Source: JAMQPK01 sp035937795
Lineage (GTDB): Bacteria > Acidobacteriota > Vicinamibacteria > Vicinamibacterales > JAMQPK01
Direction of reading: 5' to 3'
Assembly (NCBI GenBank): GCA_035937795.1
Contig: DASZHO010000012.1
Coordinates: 1 to 64,000, forward strand
DNA: 64,000 bases
This document shows, piece after piece, positions 40,688-47,819 of the stretch. Under the pieces are notes generated by a model that was not told the origin of the DNA, searched no databases, and worked only from the letters and a program-made list of their open reading frames with translations. A program made the position numbers and the translations under genes. Position 1 is the first letter of the stretch; each line of letters starts with the position of its first letter.

Positions 40688-40716
40688 ACTCTAGCAGATT
40701 AGGTGCAGGGCAGCAA
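40688..40716 (-). promoter_or_regulatory. Candidate promoter for the microcompartment unit
   Basis: On the reverse strand TTGCTG (40711-40716) and TAGAGT (40688-40693) are separated by exactly 17 bases. The -10 box lies 8 bases upstream of the shell-gene ATG. The -35 match is partial, and the implied leader is very short. Confidence 0.45.
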
Positions 40717-40773
40717 CCCGGTTATGATATTGATTCCGCTCGGGTTTAAGCGACAACTCGCGAAGGTTTTCCG

Positions 40774-41673
40774 ATGACAAAAACTCTTGTCCGCCGAATG
40801 GCCTGCGTGGCCGCAGCCGGAATATGCGCCGCAAGCGTGGCCGCCTGCCGCCGAAAGCAACCGGAGCCGCCGCCGGTGGCGACGCCGTCGTTTTCCGTCA
40901 ATCAGACGCGTATACCCCTCGGCAGCCCTGTCGAAGTCACCTACAAGTTCGTTGTGGCGCCCGATGCTCCGCCGATTAAAGAGAACTACCGTGTCTTCGT
41001 CCATTTCCTCGACACCGACAAGGAGCGGATGTGGACCGACGATCACGATCCGGCCGTGCCGACCACGCAGTGGAAGCCGGGTCAGGTGATTGAGTACACC
41101 CGGACGATGTTCGTTCCCATCTATCCCTATATAGGGCCAACGACCGTCGTGATGGGGCTCTATTCGCAGGCGTCGAATTCGCGGCTGCCGCTCGCGGCCG
41201 AAAACAACGGGCAGCGCGCCTACACGGTGGGCAAGCTCGAGCTGCTGCCGCAGACCGAGAATGTCTTCGTGATGTTCAAGGACGGATGGCATCCGGCGGA
41301 AACACCGCCCGACAACGCTGCCGTTGAGTGGCAGTGGACCAAGAAGGAAGCGACGCTGTCGGTGCGGAATCCGAAAAAAGATGTCACCCTCTACCTGCAC
41401 CTCGATCAACCAGGGCTGTTCACCGAGCCCCAGCACGTCACGGTGGCGGTTGGCAACGAGACGATTGACACCTTCACGATCAACCCGAAAGAGGAGTTGA
41501 TTCGCAAGCCGGTCATCACCGCCGCGCAGCTTGGCGCTGCCGACGTGGTGGACATCAAGATTTCGGTCGATAAGACGTACGTGCCGGCAGTCATTACCAA
41601 CGGCGCCAACCGCGATCCGCGAGAGCTCGGGGTCCGGGTGTTTCACGCGTACGTTCAGCCAAAGACGTCATAG
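40774..41673 (+). CDS. Exported lipoprotein of unknown function
   Basis: This is a 299-residue protein with a lipobox (ASVAAC, cysteine about residue 25) after a basic N-terminus. Two beta-sandwich-like repeats are suggested by patterns such as SVNQTRIPLGSPVEVTYKF, YRVFVHFLDTDKERMWTDDH, TLYLHLDQPGLFTEPQHVTV and VVDIKISVDKTYVPAVI. I recognise no catalytic motif. It overlaps in order with a lytic transglycosylase gene that starts directly at its stop, indicating an operon. It probably serves the envelope, but the role is not deducible. Confidence 0.6.
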   Translation: MTKTLVRRMACVAAAGICAASVAACRRKQPEPPPVATPSFSVNQTRIPLGSPVEVTYKFVVAPDAPPIKENYRVFVHFLDTDKERMWTDDHDPAVPTTQWKPGQVIEYTRTMFVPIYPYIGPTTVVMGLYSQASNSRLPLAAENNGQRAYTVGKLELLPQTENVFVMFKDGWHPAETPPDNAAVEWQWTKKEATLSVRNPKKDVTLYLHLDQPGLFTEPQHVTVAVGNETIDTFTINPKEELIRKPVITAAQLGAADVVDIKISVDKTYVPAVITNGANRDPRELGVRVFHAYVQPKTS

Positions 41674-42330
41674 ATGCCCTGCCGAACAGCCCGGAAGCTC
41701 GTGGTGTTCCTGCTGGCGCTGATGTTTCTGTCAGCCGCGCGCCAGGCGTCTGCCGAGTTGATTTTCTTTGCGGCAGATCGCTCGATGTCGGTGAAGGCGC
41801 ACCGTTTCGAGGGCGACTCAATTATCGTCACGCTGCGCAGCGGGGGCGAAATGACCTTTGACCGGTCGCTGATTTCGAACATCGGCCCCGACGAGGTGCC
41901 GTACGACGAGCCGCCGGTGGTGGCCGAGGCAGCCGCTCAGGCGCCCGGGCTGCTTGTCACCACGGCCGCTTACGATCCGATGATCCAGAGCGCGTCGACC
42001 AAACACGGCGTTTCCGCGGACCTGGTCAGGGCCGTGATTCAGGTGGAGTCAGGCTATCAGCCTCGAGCCCGTTCGACCAAGGGCGCGATGGGCCTGATGC
42101 AGCTCATGCCGGAAACCGCGCGGCAATACGGAGCGACCAATCCCTACGATCCCCGCTCGAACATCGAAGCCGGCGTGAAGTACCTGCGGGCGCTCCTCGA
42201 TCAGTTCGAGCTGCCGCTCGCGCTGGCCGCCTACAACGCAGGGGAGGCCGCCGTCCGCCGGTTTGGCGGCATTCCGCCGTTCCCCGAAACCCAGGACTAC
42301 GTCCGCAAAATCAGCGCGCTCGTCCGCTGA
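41674..42330 (+). CDS. Lytic transglycosylase (SLT domain)
   Basis: This is a 218-residue secreted protein. The signal peptide is LVVFLLALMFLSAARQASA, followed by a short beta-rich segment about 50 residues long. The SLT domain begins near residue 107 with VSADLVRAVIQVESGYQPRA (catalytic Glu), GAMGLMQLMPETARQYG, NIEAGVKYLRALLDQF and LALAAYNAGEAAV. It begins on the base after the upstream lipoprotein stop. Immediately downstream of it is a secretion operon, whose assembly across the peptidoglycan may require such a local glycan cutter. Confidence 0.92.
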   Translation: MPCRTARKLVVFLLALMFLSAARQASAELIFFAADRSMSVKAHRFEGDSIIVTLRSGGEMTFDRSLISNIGPDEVPYDEPPVVAEAAAQAPGLLVTTAAYDPMIQSASTKHGVSADLVRAVIQVESGYQPRARSTKGAMGLMQLMPETARQYGATNPYDPRSNIEAGVKYLRALLDQFELPLALAAYNAGEAAVRRFGGIPPFPETQDYVRKISALVR

Positions 42331-42356
42331 CGGGGCCGGCCCAAGGGCCTCAATGC

Positions 42357-42362
42357 TATAAT
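42357..42362 (+). promoter_or_regulatory. Candidate -10 box (TATAAT) for the secretion operon
   Basis: A perfect TATAAT lies 15 bases before the ATG of the F/PilC gene, giving an almost leaderless mRNA. The base at the -35 spot is GC-rich and matches poorly. A GGGCC-rich palindrome precedes it. Confidence 0.5.
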
Positions 42363-42377
42363 TTCCAGATATTTAGC

Positions 42378-43583
42378 ATGGAATTTCGCTGTCGGCTTGT
42401 CACCTCGTCGGGCGAGATTGTCGAAGGCACCTATGCGGCGGAAAGCGAGGCGCGTCTCCGCCACGAGTTCGACAACCAGGGCGTCCACGTCCTTTCGCTG
42501 CGTAAGCGAAGCCTCCTGAGGGGCGGTGGCGGCCTCCCCCAACGCCGCAAGATTCCGAAGCACGAGTTCCTGGTTTTCAACCAGGAATTCGCCACGCTGC
42601 TGAAGGCCGGCATGCCGCTGGTGCAATCGATCGATTTGCTCCGGCTGCAGGCCAGCAACAGGCTCTTCAGATCCATTCTCGATGATGTCCATGAAAAAGT
42701 CCGCGGAGGCATGGCGCTGTCGGATGCGTTCGGCGGTCACGGCGATGTGTTTCCCCGGGTCTATACCGCGTCGCTGCTGGCCGGCGAGCGCAGCGGCAAC
42801 CTGGACGCCGTCCTTCGCCGGTACGTGTCGTACGAAAAAATCGTCGACACCGTGAAGCGGAAGACGATCTCCGCGCTCATCTACCCGGTCATCCTGGTCG
42901 TGCTCGCCGTGGGTCTGGTGGGGTTGATCGTGCTGAAGGTCGTGCCGGCGTTCACCGACTTCTACGCCAGCTTCGACGCCGAACTGCCGATGTCGACAAA
43001 GATCATCGTGAGCGTGTCGAACTTTCTTCAGGCACAGTTCGGGCTGATCGTTGCGGTGCTGGCCGTCGCCGGTGCGATGTTCACCGCGTGGGTCCGGCAG
43101 CCCGGCCAGCGTGCGCGCTTCGATCGAGCCGTGCTCGCCCTGCCATGGGTCGGGCCGACGGTTCGCAAGTTCATGACGGCGCAGATGGCCCGGACGCTGT
43201 CGACGCTGCTGGGCGGCGGTATCCCGCTGGTGAACGCGCTGGAAGTGACAGCCCGCTCGGTGAGCAACCGATATATGGCTCAGGAGCTGGATGCGGTCAC
43301 TCAGCGCGTCCGCGAAGGGCAGGCGCTGGCCCCCTCGCTCGCGGCGCGGGCCGTGGTTCCGGACGTCGCGCTCAAGATGGTGGAAGTGGGGGAGTCGACC
43401 GGTTCGCTGCAGGACATGCTGACCAGCCTGGCCGACTTTTACGACGAGGAAGTGGAAACCTCCGTCAGCCGCTTCGTGACGCTGATCGAGCCGGCGCTGC
43501 TGGTCGTCATGGGCATCGTCATCGCGGGCCTGGTTTTGTCCTTGTATATGCCGTTGTTCCGCCTCACTTCGGTCGTAAGCTGA
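42378..43583 (+). CDS. Type II secretion/type IV pilus inner-membrane platform protein (GspF/PilC)
   Basis: This is a 401-residue platform protein with two T2SSF domains. It has MEFRCRLVTSSGEIVEG, an N-terminal soluble GspF_N part, KHEFLVFNQEFATLLKAGMP (first domain), TM segments around VILVVLAVGLVGLIVLKVV and GLIVAVLAVAGAMFTAW, FMTAQMARTLSTLLGGGIPL (second domain) and a final hydrophobic ALLVVMGIVIAGLVLSLYMP. It anchors the motor and recruits the ATPase encoded next. It is the first gene of the F-E-M-N-O-P-Q-pilin operon. Confidence 0.93.
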   Translation: MEFRCRLVTSSGEIVEGTYAAESEARLRHEFDNQGVHVLSLRKRSLLRGGGGLPQRRKIPKHEFLVFNQEFATLLKAGMPLVQSIDLLRLQASNRLFRSILDDVHEKVRGGMALSDAFGGHGDVFPRVYTASLLAGERSGNLDAVLRRYVSYEKIVDTVKRKTISALIYPVILVVLAVGLVGLIVLKVVPAFTDFYASFDAELPMSTKIIVSVSNFLQAQFGLIVAVLAVAGAMFTAWVRQPGQRARFDRAVLALPWVGPTVRKFMTAQMARTLSTLLGGGIPLVNALEVTARSVSNRYMAQELDAVTQRVREGQALAPSLAARAVVPDVALKMVEVGESTGSLQDMLTSLADFYDEEVETSVSRFVTLIEPALLVVMGIVIAGLVLSLYMPLFRLTSVVS

Positions 43584-43589
43584 AAACAC

Positions 43590-45200
43590 ATGCCTGAGCC
43601 CTCTTTTGTCACCGGATCGGCTTCGTCGGAGTACGAAGCCGCCCAGCGCCTGGCCGAACGCTACCGTCTCGAGTTCGTGGACATGGACCATTTCCCGATC
43701 GATCAGGATCTGTTCCGTTCCATTCCAGCGGACCTGATGCTGCGCTACGGGTTCGTCCCGTACAAGCGGCAGGGCAAGGCGCTGGTCATCGTGGTGTCGG
43801 ACCCGACCGACATCCCGATGATCGACGAGCTCTCGCAGCTGCTCGGGACGCCGATCAAAGTCACCGTCGGCGCGCGATCGGCCATCGAGTCGATTCTGAA
43901 AAAGAGCGAGAGCAGCCAGCGCGTGCTCGAGGAAGCGACCGAAGGCTTCCAGCTTCAGCTGCTGAAAGACGACGAGGCCGGCGACGAAAACCTCACCGTC
44001 GAGCGGCTCACGAGCGACATCAGCCCGGTGATCAAGCTGGTGGACTCGACCATCTTCACCGCGATCCAGCGGCGCGCGAGCGATATCCACATCGAGACGG
44101 GCGACGACGCGGTCCACGTGAAGTACCGCATCGACGGCGTGCTCCAGCAGGCGATGAAGCCGATCGCGAAGCAGTTTCACAGCCCCATCATTTCGCGCAT
44201 CAAGGTGATGGCCGAGCTCGACATTGCCGAAAAGCGCGTGCCGCAGGACGGCCGCTTCAGGCTGAAGGTGCCCGGGAAGACGATCGACTTCCGCGTCTCC
44301 ATCATGCCGAGCGTGCACGGCGAAGACGCCGTCATCCGCATCCTCGACAAGGAATCGATCAGCGAGCAGTTCAGCGAGCTGCGGCTCGACATCCTCGGGT
44401 TCCCCGAGACCGAGCTGAAACGGTTCCGCAAGTACATCGCCGAGCCGTACGGCATGGTCCTCGTCACCGGCCCCACCGGCAGCGGCAAGACCACCACGCT
44501 CTATGCGGCGCTGTCTGAAATCAAATCGATCGAAGACAAGATCATCACCATCGAAGACCCGGTCGAGTACCAGCTCGCCGGCATCACGCAGATTCCCATC
44601 AACGAGAAAAAAGGGTTGACGTTTGCGCGCGGGCTGCGCTCGATTCTGCGGCACGACCCCGACAAGATCATGGTCGGCGAGATCCGCGATCCGGAAACGG
44701 CGCAAATCGCGATTCAGTCGGCGCTCACCGGCCACCTGGTGTTCACCACCGTCCACGCCAACAACGTGATCGACGTGCTCGGCCGATTCCTCAACATGGG
44801 CGTCGAACCGTACCAGTTCGTGTCCGCGCTCAACTGCGTGCTCGCCCAGCGGCTCGTGCGCATCATCTGCGCGCACTGCAAGCGGCCGTCGAAACCCAGC
44901 CTCGCGCTCCTCGAGGAGTCGGGCCTCGAGCCGGCGCTGGCCGAGCGCCATATCTTCTACGAAGGCGCCGGCTGTATCGAGTGCGGGGGCACCGGCTTCA
45001 AGGGCCGCATGGCGATCTGCGAGCTGCTCGATTTGTCCGACCCCATCCGTGAGATGATTCTCCAGCGCCGCCCGAACTCTGAAATCAAGAAGACCGCCCA
45101 CGGAGAAGGTATGCGCTTTCTGCGCGAATCGGCTATCGAGAAGGTGCTGCAGGGCACGACCACGCTTCGCGAGATCAACAAAGTGACGTTCGTCGAATAA
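43590..45200 (+). CDS. GspE/PilB-type assembly ATPase
   Basis: This is a 536-residue secretion ATPase. It has an N-terminal MshEN-like domain (residues about 1-150), the Walker A GPTGSGKTTTLY with K300, Asp box VEYQLAGITQIPINEKKG, Walker B and His box (RSILRHDPDKIMVGEIRDPE, TGHLVFTTVHANN) and the tetracysteine zinc segment CAHCKRP...CIECGGTGFKGR. It powers pseudopilin extrusion. Its last base overlaps the pilM start (TAATG), indicating tight translational coupling. Confidence 0.95.
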   Translation: MPEPSFVTGSASSEYEAAQRLAERYRLEFVDMDHFPIDQDLFRSIPADLMLRYGFVPYKRQGKALVIVVSDPTDIPMIDELSQLLGTPIKVTVGARSAIESILKKSESSQRVLEEATEGFQLQLLKDDEAGDENLTVERLTSDISPVIKLVDSTIFTAIQRRASDIHIETGDDAVHVKYRIDGVLQQAMKPIAKQFHSPIISRIKVMAELDIAEKRVPQDGRFRLKVPGKTIDFRVSIMPSVHGEDAVIRILDKESISEQFSELRLDILGFPETELKRFRKYIAEPYGMVLVTGPTGSGKTTTLYAALSEIKSIEDKIITIEDPVEYQLAGITQIPINEKKGLTFARGLRSILRHDPDKIMVGEIRDPETAQIAIQSALTGHLVFTTVHANNVIDVLGRFLNMGVEPYQFVSALNCVLAQRLVRIICAHCKRPSKPSLALLEESGLEPALAERHIFYEGAGCIECGGTGFKGRMAICELLDLSDPIREMILQRRPNSEIKKTAHGEGMRFLRESAIEKVLQGTTTLREINKVTFVE

Positions 45201-46159
45201 TGGCGCGCTCGATGTTGTCTGCGGAGCGCCCGACCGTGGCGGTCGAGATTGCGCGGCACCGCGTCTCGGCGGCGTCGATTCACTCGCGCGATTCCGCGCT
45301 GGTCGTCGCGTCTCATGCGGTGGAGCCGCTGCCCCCCGGCGTCGTGAGCCCTGCGCTGAACGCGGCCAATATCTCGGACCCGCGCGCCGTGACCGAGGCG
45401 CTTCGCCGCGTGTTCGATCGCCTGGGCGTCCGGCCAAGGCGGATCGCGCTCGCCATTCCCGACACCGTGGCCAAGGTGTCGCTGCTGCGCTTCGAAAAGG
45501 TCCCCGATCGCCAACGGGACCTCGAGGAGCTCGTGCGGTGGCAGGTGCGAAAGGCTGTGCCGTTTCGGGTCGAAGACGCGCAGCTCAGCTTTGTGCCCGG
45601 CATCACGGCCGCCGATGGCAGCGCCGAGTTCGTCGTCGTGATTGCGCGAAGGGACATCGTTCAGGAGTACGAGCTGGCGTGCGCCGCCGCGGGAGCCCAG
45701 GCGGGGATCGTCGATCTGACAACATTCAACGTGATCAACGCGGTGCTGGCCGCTCCGAGCGCGCCCGCCGAGGACTGGCTGCTGGTGCACGTCACCCAGG
45801 AGGACGCGACGATGGCGATTCTGCGGGGCGAGCACCTGGTCTTTTTCAGAAATCGGGCCGGCGAAGGGGAATCCAGCCTGGCCGACATGGTGCATCAGAC
45901 CGCGATGTACTACGAGGACCGGCTGAGCGGGACCGGGTTCGGCCGCGTGCTGCTGGCGGGGTCGGGGTCCGCGGCCGGCCAGGGGGGGTCGGATGCCGAC
46001 TACCTGCGCCGCGCCCTCGAGCAGCGGCTGGCCACGAAGGTCGATCAGGTCGATCCCCGTCAGGCAGCCAGTCTGACCGACCGCATTACCGCCAACGCGG
46101 ACCTGCTGAACACGCTCGCGCCCCTCGTGGGCCTCATCGTGCGCGAGAAAGCTGCCTAG
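45200..46159 (+). CDS. PilM-like actin-fold ATPase-type protein
   Basis: This is a 319-residue protein of the PilM/GspL cytoplasmic-domain type, with an RNase-H/actin fold. It has VAVEIARHRVSAASI, IALAIPDTVAKVSLLRFEKV, ELVRWQVRKAVPF, WLLVHVTQEDATMAILRGEH and LLAGSGSAAGQGG. PilM binds PilN at the inner membrane to link the ATPase to the pilus subcomplex. It shares its ATG with the stop of the ATPase gene. No signal peptide is present. Confidence 0.85.
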   Translation: MARSMLSAERPTVAVEIARHRVSAASIHSRDSALVVASHAVEPLPPGVVSPALNAANISDPRAVTEALRRVFDRLGVRPRRIALAIPDTVAKVSLLRFEKVPDRQRDLEELVRWQVRKAVPFRVEDAQLSFVPGITAADGSAEFVVVIARRDIVQEYELACAAAGAQAGIVDLTTFNVINAVLAAPSAPAEDWLLVHVTQEDATMAILRGEHLVFFRNRAGEGESSLADMVHQTAMYYEDRLSGTGFGRVLLAGSGSAAGQGGSDADYLRRALEQRLATKVDQVDPRQAASLTDRITANADLLNTLAPLVGLIVREKAA

Positions 46160-46161
46160 CC

Positions 46162-46716
46162 GTGCTTCGAACCAACCTTTCGACGAAGCCTTTCTACAAC
46201 GAGCGGGCCGTTCACTCGGCGGTCGCCCTGGTCGGACTCGTCGCTGTCGTACTCACCCTGTTCAATGTGACGCAAATTGTGCTGCTGTCGCGGCGGCAGT
46301 CGGATCTCAATGGCCGTGCTGCGGCGGCCGAGCAGCAAGCGCGCCAGCTGCGATCGCACGCCGCGTCGTTGCGCAAGACCATCGATCCCAAACAGCTCGA
46401 TGCCATTTCTGGCGCGGCGCGCGAGGCCAACGTCCTGATCGGCCAGCGCCTGTTCTCCTGGACCGATCTGCTGAACCGGCTGGAAACGACGCTGCCCGAT
46501 GACGTTCGTATCACCGCGATGCGGCCGCGCGTGGAGAAAGACGGCGCCGTGACGGTGGTGATGGGGGTCGTCGGGAGGCGCGTTGAAGATATGGATCGGT
46601 TCATGGCAAACCTGGAGGCCAACGGGTCGTTCGCTGATGTATACGCGCGCGAGGAGAACGGCACCCAGGACGGATTGAGGCTGGCCACCATCGAAGGGCG
46701 GTACCTGCCGAAATGA
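46162..46716 (+). CDS. PilN-like inner-membrane alignment protein
   Basis: This is a 184-residue protein from GTG 46162, which lies two bases after the pilM stop. The motif LRTNLSTKPFYNER is the conserved cytoplasmic tail that docks to PilM. A transmembrane segment (HSAVALVGLVAVVLTLFNVT) and a periplasmic coiled coil plus ferredoxin-like domain follow (LETTLPDDVRITAMRPRVEK). It overlaps the next gene (ATGA). Confidence 0.85.
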   Translation: MLRTNLSTKPFYNERAVHSAVALVGLVAVVLTLFNVTQIVLLSRRQSDLNGRAAAAEQQARQLRSHAASLRKTIDPKQLDAISGAAREANVLIGQRLFSWTDLLNRLETTLPDDVRITAMRPRVEKDGAVTVVMGVVGRRVEDMDRFMANLEANGSFADVYAREENGTQDGLRLATIEGRYLPK

Positions 46717-47285
46717 TTCCATTCAAGCGCGTCTTCGACGAAAACCGCGGGCTCGTGATTCCGGTGGCCGCGGCCCTGGTGCTGAACGTCATTGCGTACG
46801 TCGCGATCGTGTACCCGCTCGGCGTACGCGTGCGCAACGCCGGCCGGCGGGAGGAAACCGCCGCCAGCGAGCTGCTAGCGGCCCAACGCGACGACCAGGC
46901 GTCTGCGGCGATGCTGCAGGGACGCGATCGCACCGACACCGCCCTGAAGGCCTTCTACAAGGACGTGCTCCCGAACAGCCTCGCCAGCGCAAACCGCATC
47001 ACGTATCTCCGGCTGGCCCAGCTCGCCGAACAGCATCACCTGCGCTACTCGCACCGCAGCGCCGAACCTGAAACGAATCCGCAGGGGCCGCTTACCCGGC
47101 TGCGCATCACGACCGTGCTCGAGGGGGATTACCAGAACGTCCGGCGGTTCATCTATCAGCTCGAGTCGGGGCCCGACTTCATCGTCATCGATAGCATGAC
47201 GCTGAACCAGGATCCCGAGGCCGGCGCGCCGCTGCAGCTCTCGCTCTCGCTATCGACGTTCTACCAACCCGAACATGGAGCGTAA
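46713..47285 (+). CDS. PilO/GspM-like inner-membrane protein
   Basis: This is a 190-residue protein with one N-terminal transmembrane helix (GLVIPVAAALVLNVIAYVAI), a coiled-coil part (ETAASELLAAQRDD) and a C-terminal ferredoxin-like domain (TRLRITTVLEGDYQNVRRFI). It is the usual partner of PilN in the trans-periplasmic complex. It overlaps the preceding gene by four bases and the following gene by eleven. Confidence 0.82.
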   Translation: MIPFKRVFDENRGLVIPVAAALVLNVIAYVAIVYPLGVRVRNAGRREETAASELLAAQRDDQASAAMLQGRDRTDTALKAFYKDVLPNSLASANRITYLRLAQLAEQHHLRYSHRSAEPETNPQGPLTRLRITTVLEGDYQNVRRFIYQLESGPDFIVIDSMTLNQDPEAGAPLQLSLSLSTFYQPEHGA

Positions 47286-47814
47286 GCGCGAGATCGCGCT
47301 CGCCGCCTCAGCGGCGCTGATTGTCGCGGCAGTGGTGGTTTATCGCGCCCGCTCGGTGCCGCCCGAAGCCGCTCCTGCGAGCCGCTCGCAAGCCGCCGGC
47401 AGTGTGGCGGCGAAGCAACCTCCGAAAGCCCAGCCTGCTGCCGAGCTGAATCTGGAGGCGCTGAACGCCCCTCGGTCCAAGCCGGTCGAAACGGATCGCA
47501 ATCCCTTCAGGTTCAAACCCAAGCCGCCGCCTCCTCCGCCACCGCCGCCCCCGCAACCAGTCGTGACGCAGCAGCAGGCCCAGCCGGCTGGACCGCCGCC
47601 TCCGCCGCCGATTCCGCTGAAGTTCATCGGCAAGGTGGAATCGGGGAAGGCTGGTCTTGTGGCCGTCCTGAGTGACAACCGCGGCGTCTATCAGGGACGC
47701 CAGGGTGACATCATCGAAGGCCGCTATCGCATACTGCGGATCGGCGTAGAATCAGTTGACCTCGCCTATCTCGACGGGCGCGGTCGCCAGACCATTCGTC
47801 TGACAGGACAGTAA
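47275..47814 (+). CDS. PilP/GspC-like protein with a polyproline hinge
   Basis: This is a 179-residue protein with an N-terminal transmembrane helix (IALAASAALIVAAVVVY). A long proline-rich linker includes a run of ten consecutive prolines, another of six and glutamines. A C-terminal beta-barrel-like domain follows (LKFIGKVESGKAGLVAVLSD, VYQGRQGDIIEGRYRILRI, SVDLAYLDGRGRQTIRL), which resembles the homology region of PilP/GspC that contacts the secretin. Order just before the secretin supports this role. Confidence 0.8.
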   Translation: MERKREIALAASAALIVAAVVVYRARSVPPEAAPASRSQAAGSVAAKQPPKAQPAAELNLEALNAPRSKPVETDRNPFRFKPKPPPPPPPPPPQPVVTQQQAQPAGPPPPPPIPLKFIGKVESGKAGLVAVLSDNRGVYQGRQGDIIEGRYRILRIGVESVDLAYLDGRGRQTIRLTGQ

Positions 47815-47819
47815 AACGG

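Noticed and set aside
42297..45437. A 1046-residue open frame on the strand opposite the GspF and GspE genes
   Set aside because: It is antisense to two certain genes, rich in Arg, His, Asp and Gly, and lacks domain features. High GC with few reverse-strand stops explains it.
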